Notes under the pieces: generated by a model
What the model was told of the DNA's origin: nothing
Databases searched by the model: none
The model's input: the letters and a program-made list of their open reading frames with translations, nothing else
IMG/VR virus record: IMGVR_UViG_3300003852_000043
Coordinates: 1-29,033 of that record
Strand: one strand, 5' to 3'
Length of the DNA stretch: 29,033 nt
DNA from: a virus
In this document: positions 15,153 to 21,269 of the stretch, piece after piece
Layout of the letters: every line of letters begins with the position of its first letter
Numbering within the stretch: position 1 is the first letter of the stretch
Position numbers and translations under genes: made by a program

Positions 15153-15812
15153 ATGGAACAATCAAAAAGTATTATAAAACTACCATTTGCTAACGGAACA
15201 CACCCTCGTTCTGTAGAAGAAAAGAATAAAATCATACAAAACGCTGCAGAAGCGTATGCAAAATATCTAGATGCACTAGGTTTTGATTGGAGAAATGACC
15301 CAAATTCATCTAATACACCTACTCGAGTTGCCAAAGCATTTGTTAATGACCTCGCGGCTGGTTGCTACGCCGAACCACCAAAAATTACAGCATTTGATAA
15401 TGTTGACAAGTATGATGGTATCGTATGTCAGAATAATATCAAAGTAGTATCGCTTTGCTCTCATCACCACTTAGCCTTCACAGGTGTTGCGCATGTTGCG
15501 TATATTCCTTCTAAGCACGGTAAAGTTATCGGACTCTCTAAGTTGAATCGAATTGTAGAGTATTTTGCTCGTCGACCACAGGTTCAAGAGAATCTTACAA
15601 TGCAGATCTCGAAATATATTGATGAGGTCTGTGAAGGAAACAATGGTACAGCTGTTGTTATCGAAGCAGATCACACATGCTGCTCACATCGTGGTATTGG
15701 TCATAACTCTACAATGAGAACAGCTAGAATGACTGGAGCGTTTCTTGATAATAAGGATCAATCACGTTCGGAATTCTACAAGTTTGTAGAGTTTGCTAAG
15801 ACTAACAAGTAA
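15153..15812 (+). CDS. folE: GTP cyclohydrolase I (FolE)
   Basis: Converts GTP to 7,8-dihydroneopterin triphosphate, the first step of both folate and 7-deazaguanine (preQ0) synthesis. This 219-aa protein has the full family core: TPTRVAKAF (residues 55-63), LCSHHHLAFTGVAHVAYIP (101-119) with zinc ligands C102 and H105 and the neighbouring histidines, GLSKLNRIVEYFARRPQVQE (127-146), and HTCCSHRGI with the second zinc cysteine C176. Length and motifs are normal, so it should be active. It starts six bases after its own -10 box and faces the late protease-like gene tail to tail. With queE at 12075 it points to a deazaguanine route in this phage; folate supply is the alternative. Confidence 0.96.
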   Translation: MEQSKSIIKLPFANGTHPRSVEEKNKIIQNAAEAYAKYLDALGFDWRNDPNSSNTPTRVAKAFVNDLAAGCYAEPPKITAFDNVDKYDGIVCQNNIKVVSLCSHHHLAFTGVAHVAYIPSKHGKVIGLSKLNRIVEYFARRPQVQENLTMQISKYIDEVCEGNNGTAVVIEADHTCCSHRGIGHNSTMRTARMTGAFLDNKDQSRSEFYKFVEFAKTNK

Positions 15813-15838
15813 TATTAAACGACTTTCGACTTGTTAGT
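15801..15838. repeat. 10-bp perfect inverted repeat at the folE / protease-like gene junction
   Basis: ACTAACAAGT (15801-15810) and ACTTGTTAGT (15829-15838), 18 bases apart, spanning the stop codons of the two convergent genes. Because the arms are inverted, they encode Thr-Asn-Lys near the end of both proteins. The RNA hairpin would form in either direction. There is no T-tract, so a bidirectional terminator or 3'-end protector is only a suggestion. Confidence 0.6.
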
Positions 15839-16228
15839 ATCAACTACTGCGTCGATTTTCTTTAAGAATGGCTCTCCAATCAGGACTTTCTCCTGATTGG
15901 AGCTTCTATCTGATAAGCTGAAGGGTACATTCTCGAAAAAGTGTGGTCCGATACGCATATTCAAGTGTACAACGTATCTATCATGTATCTTTTCACCAGC
16001 TAATATCTCAATTGTATCAACTATCTTCATAACAAGTGTTTTATCGTTCACTGTAAGGAACCTAACCTTGTTATCCTTAATAGGTGTTATATTATCTGCG
16101 TGAATAACGTTATAACCAGTGTTACCAGTATCTATCCGAGCAGATAATCGACCAATTCCGTCAATTTCTACCTCCTCGACAGTACCTAACACCTGCTGGG
16201 ATTCAAAAAAATCTTTAAAACGCTTCAC
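15815..16228 (-). CDS. Retropepsin-like aspartic protease-fold protein with head-targeting-like N-terminus
   Basis: A 137-aa protein resembling the retropepsin-like family annotated as putative ATP-dependent zinc protease (PF05618, RimB-type). From residue 14: LGTVEEVEIDGIGRLSARID, then DTG (33-35, the catalytic motif), a short NTGYNVIHAD loop, HDRYVVHLNMRIGPHFFENV, and LSDRS....VLIGEPFLKKIDAVVD near the end. All follow the family order. One DTG per chain means a dimer would be needed for activity. The first ten residues, MKRFKDFFES, precede the domain and resemble T4 capsid-targeting peptides. The start is GTG at 16228, five bases after a late box. Possibly a virion-packaged or assembly protease; activity is not proven. 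Confidence 0.75.
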   Translation of the reverse strand: MKRFKDFFESQQVLGTVEEVEIDGIGRLSARIDTGNTGYNVIHADNITPIKDNKVRFLTVNDKTLVMKIVDTIEILAGEKIHDRYVVHLNMRIGPHFFENVPFSLSDRSSNQEKVLIGEPFLKKIDAVVDTNKSKVV

Positions 16229-16233
16229 TATAG

Positions 16234-16241
16234 TATTTATC
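16234..16241 (-). promoter_or_regulatory. Late promoter box for the retropepsin-like gene
   Basis: GATAAATA on the minus strand, five bases before the GTG at 16228. The box, leader and first codons are nearly identical to those of the 17458 gene. Confidence 0.7.
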
Positions 16242-16253
16242 TCGACTAACTCA

Positions 16254-16261
16254 TATAAATA
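16254..16261 (+). promoter_or_regulatory. Late promoter box for the 16269 gene, exact consensus
   Basis: TATAAATA, identical to the T4 late consensus, seven bases before the ATG at 16269. Only 12 bases separate it from the divergent late box on the other strand. Confidence 0.82.
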
Positions 16262-16268
16262 ACTGTAT

Positions 16269-16847
16269 ATGGTTATTAACGAGAATCACGACATCATGAA
16301 GATCTACAAAGAGAATCTTCAGACACCATCACAGGTACTAGGTATTGGACATGAAAATCTGTCAAAACTTCAAGTACCTACACGCTGCTGTAAGAAATGT
16401 GGTAATTGCCCTGAAGAGTCAGAGGAAGATATGGGTGAAGAGGATGGTGAGACACCTTTAAACTCGTCAACTGAAGAGATGTATCACGATAAGGTATCAG
16501 TTGATATAGACGGTTTGGGTAGAGCTTTCGATATCGTAGATGTAAATGACACTGTTATACCTTACAAGATTAACATCGACTTCAGATCTTGGGGTATTAA
16601 TGGCATAGATGTTAGACCTACAGGTGAAATTTCAGTTAATGCGTTCTGTACAAAGTATGACAACGGTGAAGGTAAAGATATAGAAGTAGAACGCAACTTT
16701 AAGGTTAATCTTGATAAACTAAAAGTGGAATATCATGATGGTAGAGTTATTAAACCATGTGAGCTTCACCTTTATATTGGACCTGATCACGAAGTTCTTT
16801 ATGAAAGATCTTATATTGAGTTCTATATGATCTCAACAGACTTTTAA
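16269..16847 (+). CDS. Late protein with Cys cluster, possible degenerate paralogue of the retropepsin-like protein
   Basis: A 192-aa protein with no firm family. A cysteine cluster (C40, C41, C44, C47: CCKKCGNC) could bind zinc. An acidic segment follows (PEESEEDMGEEDGE). The remaining 125 residues are beta-rich. Several segments echo its divergent neighbour: IDGLGR (there IDGIGR), LYIGP (there MRIGP), and QVLG near the N-terminus of both. If translation began at the second Met (16296), the start MKIYKENL would also match MKRFKDFF. The catalytic DTG is absent, so it is not a protease itself. The late box favours the ATG at 16269. Its stop shares TTAA (16844-16847) with the convergent gene. 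Confidence 0.65.
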   Translation: MVINENHDIMKIYKENLQTPSQVLGIGHENLSKLQVPTRCCKKCGNCPEESEEDMGEEDGETPLNSSTEEMYHDKVSVDIDGLGRAFDIVDVNDTVIPYKINIDFRSWGINGIDVRPTGEISVNAFCTKYDNGEGKDIEVERNFKVNLDKLKVEYHDGRVIKPCELHLYIGPDHEVLYERSYIEFYMISTDF

Positions 16848-17038
16848 ACGGACGGGTAACCAGGAAACTTACCTTCAAAATCACCTGTTACCATTGAATT
16901 ACTTGGTAATGATGATGGTGTATTAACGTAATTACACTTTCCAGTATAATTCTCTGGGTTCATATTAGATGGAGCATTACTCCTTACCCGCTTTAAGCGT
17001 TTTTTCTTCTTGCTTATAAACTCCTTAAAGGATTTCAT
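16844..17038 (-). CDS. Small basic late protein, 64 aa
   Basis: No family recognised. The N-terminus MKSFKEFISKKKKRLKRVRS is strongly basic and amphipathic, and is reminiscent of the T4 internal-protein leader MKTYQEFIAEA, but no LxE cleavage motif follows. The rest is short, polar and rich in Asn, Ser, Pro and Gly (NYTGKCNYVN, FPGYPSV), probably disordered. It starts three bases after the stop of the Ala/Pro-rich gene upstream and so would be expressed from that gene's late promoter. A DNA-binding internal head protein is a reasonable guess. The short length keeps confidence moderate. Confidence 0.55.
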   Translation of the reverse strand: MKSFKEFISKKKKRLKRVRSNAPSNMNPENYTGKCNYVNTPSSLPSNSMVTGDFEGKFPGYPSV

Positions 17039-17041
17039 AAC

Positions 17042-17458
17042 TTAAACAGATTTGAGGAGACCTTCAACTGTTTTATCTTTAGAACCATACTTGCTAATAA
17101 TAGGCAGAAGCTTGTTAAACGCATCATCTGCGTTAGTTTCATTTATCTCATTAGTGTCAGCACCATCAGCACCTTTAAATTTCAGGTCATTAACAGCAGC
17201 AATATCAGTTTCATCAGGTGAAGCAGTGAAAGCTGTCTTTAAAAGCTTTACCAACATCACATAATTCTCAGATGAGAGCTGTTTTACTTCCGGTTGTTGG
17301 TTTTCGATCGTTTCAGGAGCAGGTTCAGCAGCGTTAGCATCTGCAGCTGGTGCTGCTTCTGCGCCTGGTGCTGGTATAGCTGATTCGGTTGAGCCTAAAG
17401 TAGCATCCTCTTCGGTGAGAATACCATAACGTTGACAGATTGAATTAAAACGCTTCAC
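17042..17458 (-). CDS. Acidic Ala/Pro-rich late protein with MKRF-type N-terminus, 138 aa
   Basis: No family recognised. The N-terminus MKRFNSICQRYGILTEEDAT is a predicted amphipathic helix ending in an LTE motif. A Pro/Ala/Glu-rich disordered segment (about residues 27-60, containing APGAEAAP) follows, then an acidic helical C-terminal part (NYVMLVKLLKTAF, DAFNKLLPIISKYG). The start is GTG at 17458, five bases after a late box. The APGAEAAP tract also occurs as PGAEAA in the portal tail at the left edge. Size, acidity and late timing would fit a prohead core or internal protein. The assignment is inference. Confidence 0.68.
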   Translation of the reverse strand: MKRFNSICQRYGILTEEDATLGSTESAIPAPGAEAAPAADANAAEPAPETIENQQPEVKQLSSENYVMLVKLLKTAFTASPDETDIAAVNDLKFKGADGADTNEINETNADDAFNKLLPIISKYGSKDKTVEGLLKSV

Positions 17459-17463
17459 AATAG

Positions 17464-17471
17464 TATTTATT
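17464..17471 (-). promoter_or_regulatory. Late promoter box for the 17458 operon, overlapping an upstream stop codon
   Basis: AATAAATA on the minus strand, five bases before the GTG at 17458. The TAA stop of the upstream gene (17470-17472) overlaps the box. Confidence 0.7.
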
Positions 17472-18051
17472 AGATCGACATAATAAGCTTTGATTTAAGG
17501 CTTTGAAAATATTCCTTGTTAAGATACTTTAAACCTTCCTTTTCGGTATACTTTCGCACCTTTTCAAATGTAAAATCACTGTAATCTTTATCAGCAATAG
17601 CAGATAACTCCCTCTTTACTTCCTTTATTACGCCTGTTGCTATGAGCGGATTGACAAAATCTGTGTATTGATACTTCGCGAAGTAAACAAGTATAGGTAG
17701 CTTCTTATCTATGTCGTTTAATGTATGCCAGATAGCTCGGACAACGTACGGGTGCACCGAAGGACACGCTATCTCTACTACATTTTCAAGCTCATCCTTG
17801 TTAGTATATACAGTTGTTTTAAGATTACCGTGTGAATTAGCCTTTCGCACCTCCTCACACACGCCTAGTATGACATTATGTTTGATTAAACGCTTTGCGA
17901 TCGGTGTAGGCTCCTGCCACCACTTAATATCTAGATTGTTTAGTTGTACACCTAGTGTAGGTGCAATCTTAACCTTATACAAGGTAGAGAAGTCAACTAC
18001 ACAAAGGCCCACATCCGGTAGTAGTCGGAACCGTGGTTTCAAGCTGTTCAT
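17470..18051 (-). CDS. Hypothetical protein, 193 aa
   Basis: No family recognised. Mixed alpha/beta protein: the N-terminal part holds two strands (VGLCVVDFSTLYKV, LGVQLNNLDIKWWQE), and the C-terminal half is helical and lysine-rich (DFVNPLIATGVIKEVKREL, YTEKEGLKYLNKEYFQSLKS). Two aromatic/charged segments, PYVVRAIWHTLNDIDKK and LPILVYFAKYQYTDFVN, sit in the middle. The ATG at 18051 lies 59 bases inside the resolvase-like gene; the next in-frame Met is too far on to be likely. Following a nuclease gene, a DNA-metabolism role is possible. I considered the gp59 helicase loader but saw no convincing match. Confidence 0.65.
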   Translation of the reverse strand: MNSLKPRFRLLPDVGLCVVDFSTLYKVKIAPTLGVQLNNLDIKWWQEPTPIAKRLIKHNVILGVCEEVRKANSHGNLKTTVYTNKDELENVVEIACPSVHPYVVRAIWHTLNDIDKKLPILVYFAKYQYTDFVNPLIATGVIKEVKRELSAIADKDYSDFTFEKVRKYTEKEGLKYLNKEYFQSLKSKLIMSI

Positions 18052-18562
18052 TGCATGATTGTAGTATTTCTGCGCGTTTATTCAAGAGAAAATCTTTGTT
18101 AGCTTCAAAAAAACCATCTATGGTGCAGATAGTGTATCGTTTGTATTGAATATAGTTACCAGGTGTACGGATCTGAAGAGAATTGTGATACTTACTATCA
18201 AATACAACGAAAGGTGTTACGTGATTTAGTTTAACGGCTAGAAACCACAGCTTATTACAAGCAGAAGCTTGTTCTATCCAACCATCCAATTGTTTATTTG
18301 TATCAAGAAGACTGACAAAGGAGAAATCTTTATAGAACTTACATTCAAATGCCAAGTGGCTTAGCTCATCTGGTGCAATCAAATCACCCGTTGATAGTAA
18401 AGCTTGACTTTTAGTTAGCTTATTCAACCTAAAAGAGTTGAAGCCACCTACAAAGGCTCCGCTGGAAGGCACTCTCTCGAAGTTTAAACCAAAGATTGCT
18501 GTAAGCTTCTTTGCGAGCTCTCGCTCAAATGATTTACCTTTGTTCTTAGCTGCGTTACTCAT
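17993..18562 (-). CDS. Holliday-junction-resolvase-like PD-(D/E)XK nuclease
   Basis: A 189-aa putative endonuclease of the PD-(D/E)XK fold. The N-terminus KGKSFERELAKKL carries the first conserved Glu (E13). FERVPSSGAFVGG (28-40) matches the RxxxSGA motif of Hjc-type resolvases. TGDLIAP gives the catalytic Asp (D60), and AFECKFY the E73-x-K75 pair. Such enzymes cut branched DNA, and T4 packaging needs a resolvase (T4 itself uses gp49, an unrelated fold). The ATG overlaps the stop of the small basic gene upstream (18559-18562, ATGA). The C-terminal 50 residues are not family-specific. Whether it cuts junctions or other DNA is unknown. Confidence 0.75.
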   Translation of the reverse strand: MSNAAKNKGKSFERELAKKLTAIFGLNFERVPSSGAFVGGFNSFRLNKLTKSQALLSTGDLIAPDELSHLAFECKFYKDFSFVSLLDTNKQLDGWIEQASACNKLWFLAVKLNHVTPFVVFDSKYHNSLQIRTPGNYIQYKRYTICTIDGFFEANKDFLLNKRAEILQSCNEQLETTVPTTTGCGPLCS

Positions 18563-18783
18563 GCTGCAGATAACTTACACCGTTGCATCAAGATGGCAAC
18601 CTTCTTACTCTTCTTACCTTTTTTCTTCTTTTGGCCGAGAAAGCTTGGCATTCTAGCATCACCTGGTGCGTATATTTTGTCGCTGCTAAATACTGAGTGA
18701 GAAACATCAGGTGAACCAAACGCAGTTGAGGCTACATTTGACATCTCCATTAACTTATTGTATGTTGAGTTGAAGCGCTTCAT
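18559..18783 (-). CDS. Small basic protein with MKRF-type N-terminus, 74 aa
   Basis: No family recognised. The N-terminus MKRFNSTYNKLMEMSNVAS shares its first six residues with the 17458 protein and contains an LME motif at residues 11-13. The C-terminal half is very basic (a KKKKGKKSKK run at about 52-61), suggesting nucleic-acid binding. Unlike the other MKRF genes, no late box is seen upstream; a GGAA six bases before the ATG could serve as ribosome-binding site. Its start codon overlaps the -35 box of the divergent uvsY promoter. It could be an internal head protein that condenses DNA. This is inference. Confidence 0.6.
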   Translation of the reverse strand: MKRFNSTYNKLMEMSNVASTAFGSPDVSHSVFSSDKIYAPGDARMPSFLGQKKKKGKKSKKVAILMQRCKLSAA

Positions 18784-18810
18784 TGATTTCCGTACTTTGT
18801 GTTATATAAT
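18783..18810 (+). promoter_or_regulatory. Sigma70-like promoter for the uvsY-uvsW-gp55-gp47-gp46 operon
   Basis: TTGATT (18783-18788), 16 bp, perfect TATAAT (18805-18810), six bases, ATG at 18817. This decides the uvsY start: an in-frame GTG at 18799 lies upstream of the -10 box and would not be transcribed from it. Confidence 0.82.
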
Positions 18811-18816
18811 TTACTT

Positions 18817-19212
18817 ATGGTCGATATTGAAAGCTACATTACAGAACTTGATAAAGATCTTCAAGTTACTGCTTTTAACATAAAAGAAGTTCAGATGAGG
18901 TTACCTGCTATTAAACATAAGTGGGTCGGTAGATTTATTAGACATAAGATAGATTTGTTCAAAAAGCTTGCAGCTCGTGACGCAAAAGCCAAAGAAATGA
19001 GAAATGCTATTATGGATCAATCTCCTGTTAAAATCACTGAACCCGCCGCTGATAGAGTAGCCATAAACAGTCAAACTATCAAAGACATGGACGCAGAGAT
19101 AGATAATCTCAAGCTTGTTCTCGAATTCTTGGAAAAATCAGAGAAGACTTTAAGCTCAATGACATGGGATATTAAGAATATGGTTGACTTAATTAAGGCA
19201 GAGCAATCATGA
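18817..19212 (+). CDS. uvsY: UvsY-like recombination mediator
   Basis: T4 UvsY loads the UvsX recombinase onto single-stranded DNA covered by gp32. From the ATG at 18817 this is a 131-aa protein (T4 UvsY: 137 aa). It is almost all helical: DIESYITELDKDLQV at the start, HKWVGRFIRHKIDLFKKLA in the middle (T4: NNVMLYSKWLNKHSSIKKEM region), and LVLEFLEKSEKTLSSMTWDI then KNMVDLIKAEQS at the end, matching T4 LDFCSGALDAIKSRGFAIKH-IQDM. Its place directly before uvsW is as in T4. The stop overlaps the uvsW start (ATGA, 19209-19212). The assignment rests on remembered similarity plus gene order. Confidence 0.78.
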   Translation: MVDIESYITELDKDLQVTAFNIKEVQMRLPAIKHKWVGRFIRHKIDLFKKLAARDAKAKEMRNAIMDQSPVKITEPAADRVAINSQTIKDMDAEIDNLKLVLEFLEKSEKTLSSMTWDIKNMVDLIKAEQS

Positions 19213-20672
19213 TAAAATTTTATTTGGATAAGGGTGGTAAGTACGCTGTAATAGAGACAGATCACCTCACAGAGATACGAGAACACTTCTCAGTTGAGAA
19301 CGATAATGCTAAATTTATTAAGCGTTTTAACCGCTTTGCTTCACCTCGACAGTACGCAATTACACCTACAGGTAGATTTGATGCACCTCTATTCTCGGAG
19401 ATATTAAAGTATTTGTTAGCCAGTAACAACACAGATGAAATCGTAATAGAAGACTCCGAATTTAAACACTGCGTATCACCTGCAAACCATCTTTGGGGTG
19501 CTGACCATTCAACGGAGCCGTATAAGCTGAATCTAGAATTGAGGGATTATCAAGCGGATATTGTTAATAAGTGTTTAGTTGTAGGTAGAGGTACGGTTGT
19601 ATTAGCGACAGCTGGTGGTAAAACACTTACAATGGCTTCACTTATAAGTCGAGTGTTTACGTTTTTTAAATCAACTAACCACGCGGACGATTTTAAGTGT
19701 TTGGTTATTGTACCAGATAGAGGTTTAGCATCTCAAACGTATAACGATTTCACATCTTACGGTGTACCTTTTACATTCTCGAAGTGGACTGGTGATGATG
19801 CTCTTAATCTGTCTAGCAATGTCATCATTGCTAATGCTGGTATAATGCAAAGTGAGAACAGCAATCTAGATTGGGCAGAGTTTGTTGATATGTTGGTCGT
19901 AGATGAAGTTCACAAGGTAAGAAAAGGTAACCAGATAACGGATCTAATAAAAAATATCAAGACATACTGCAAATTCGGCTTTACTGGTACAATGCCAGAG
20001 GGATTACTTGATCAATGGAATATCATCGGTAAAGTCGGACCTATAATCTATGAGAAGAATAGCACCTCATTGAGAAAGGAAGGTTATATATCCAATGTAA
20101 TCTGTCAAGTCATTGAAATATCTTATAAGGATATACCTGCACCAGTTGAAGACAAGATGAAGGCATACAGAGCAGAGCTTGAATTTATTATCAGTAATCA
20201 GTATCGCAACAACGTTCTAGGTACTTTAGCTAAAAATGTAACAAACAATTCACTAATCCTAGTAGACTTCATCGAGCATGGGTTGATTCTTGAAGAAATT
20301 CTTAAGAAAATGTGCACAGACAAGCAAGTATTCTTTATTAGAGGTTCAGTCGAAATTGATGAACGAGAGAGAATTAAGCAGCTGATAGAAAGCAATACTA
20401 ACGTAGTTGTTGTTGCAATATCAAAAATCTTCTCAACAGGTATTGATATTAAGAATTTACACTACATTATATTCGCAGGTGGAGGTAAAGCTAAAATAAA
20501 AGTATTGCAGTCAATCGGTCGCGGGCTGAGATTACATACATCAAAGCAAAAGCTGACTCTTATTGACATAGTTGACGATTTAAAATATGGCAACCGACAT
20601 GCAGATAAAAGACAAAATTTATATGAAAAAGAAAACATCCCCTTCTCAATCAAAAAAATTGAAGAAGCTTGA
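19209..20672 (+). CDS. uvsW: UvsW-like recombination/replication helicase
   Basis: A superfamily 2 helicase that in T4 unwinds R-loops and branched DNA and switches replication from origins to recombination. It is 487 aa (T4: 503). Motifs: LRDYQ (111-115, before motif I), ATAGGKT (133-139, Walker A), DEVH (232-235, Walker B), FTGTMPE (motif III), and QSIGRGLR (434-441, motif VI). The N-terminal 100 residues form the extra UvsW substrate-specificity domain, with a predicted beta-rich start (IKFYLDKGGKYAVIET). It is coupled to uvsY and overlaps the start of the sigma-factor gene. Confidence 0.93.
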   Translation: MIKFYLDKGGKYAVIETDHLTEIREHFSVENDNAKFIKRFNRFASPRQYAITPTGRFDAPLFSEILKYLLASNNTDEIVIEDSEFKHCVSPANHLWGADHSTEPYKLNLELRDYQADIVNKCLVVGRGTVVLATAGGKTLTMASLISRVFTFFKSTNHADDFKCLVIVPDRGLASQTYNDFTSYGVPFTFSKWTGDDALNLSSNVIIANAGIMQSENSNLDWAEFVDMLVVDEVHKVRKGNQITDLIKNIKTYCKFGFTGTMPEGLLDQWNIIGKVGPIIYEKNSTSLRKEGYISNVICQVIEISYKDIPAPVEDKMKAYRAELEFIISNQYRNNVLGTLAKNVTNNSLILVDFIEHGLILEEILKKMCTDKQVFFIRGSVEIDERERIKQLIESNTNVVVVAISKIFSTGIDIKNLHYIIFAGGGKAKIKVLQSIGRGLRLHTSKQKLTLIDIVDDLKYGNRHADKRQNLYEKENIPFSIKKIEEA

Positions 20673-21267
20673 TATTGTTGAAAGCTTGGTGGATGCAGAT
20701 ATTATTACTGCAGATCCGACAGATGCTGACATCAAAGAGCTTGCAAAGATTGTACCTGTAGACATTGTCGGTGAGGCTACACTCACTGTGAGCATTGTAA
20801 ACGGTAAACCAAAGAAGATACGCAAGAAGTCAAAAGCAAGTGAAAGAGAGCACTATGTTAATGGTAAGGAGTTTGAAGAGCGTATTAAAGTGTTCTACGA
20901 TACGGGTAACATATCAGATGAATTGGCAGATTCAATTAATAAGATAGCGAATGGTTTAAGTTTTGCTCCAAACTTCATCAACTACTCGTACAAAGATGAT
21001 ATGGTAGGTGACGCCATCGTAAAGATGTTCTCAGCTCTAAAAAATAAGAAGTTCATGCTCAATTCAGGTTTCTCACCTTTCTCATACTTTACCACAATCG
21101 CATTTCATGCATTCATCAACAGAATAAAAAAGGAGAAGAGGTATCACGAAGCTATAACAGAGTATAAAGAGAAGGTATACACTGATACAATGCATCAAGT
21201 TGGTACAGCAACAAGCACTATCTACGTCGAGCCTGTAAGCAACGGTAACGAGGATAATGGCGAATAA
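20587..21267 (+). CDS. gp55: Late-transcription sigma factor, T4 gp55-like
   Basis: T4 gp55 is a minimal sigma factor that makes host RNA polymerase recognise TATAAATA late promoters. In this 226-aa protein the conserved core is at about residues 90-200: HYVNGKEFEERIKVFYDTG, LADSINKIANGLSFAPNF, then MVGDAIVKMFSALKNKKF, then FSPFSYFTTIAFHAFINRIK with KKEKR, corresponding to sigma region 2 of gp55. The first 85 residues are basic and acidic low complexity. The start is uncertain: ATG 20587 lies 86 bases inside uvsW, and a second ATG (20623, residue 13) lies 50 bases inside. The eight late boxes in this window are its expected targets. Confidence 0.88.
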   Translation: MATDMQIKDKIYMKKKTSPSQSKKLKKLDIVESLVDADIITADPTDADIKELAKIVPVDIVGEATLTVSIVNGKPKKIRKKSKASEREHYVNGKEFEERIKVFYDTGNISDELADSINKIANGLSFAPNFINYSYKDDMVGDAIVKMFSALKNKKFMLNSGFSPFSYFTTIAFHAFINRIKKEKRYHEAITEYKEKVYTDTMHQVGTATSTIYVEPVSNGNEDNGE

Positions 21268-21269
21268 TT

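Noticed and set aside
17470-18051. gp59 helicase-loader identity for the 193-aa protein
   Set aside because: Similar length and helical lysine-rich end, but no motif order in common with T4 gp59.
18799-18816. GTG at 18799 as start of the uvsY gene
   Set aside because: It lies upstream of the -10 box (18805-18810), so it would not be in the mRNA made from that promoter. The ATG at 18817 has the six-base spacing seen at five other genes.
20563-20586. TTGACA and TAAAAT just before the gp55 ATG as a promoter
   Set aside because: The TAAAAT ends directly against the ATG (no gap) and its spacing from TTGACA is 12 bases, unlike all the other promoters here.
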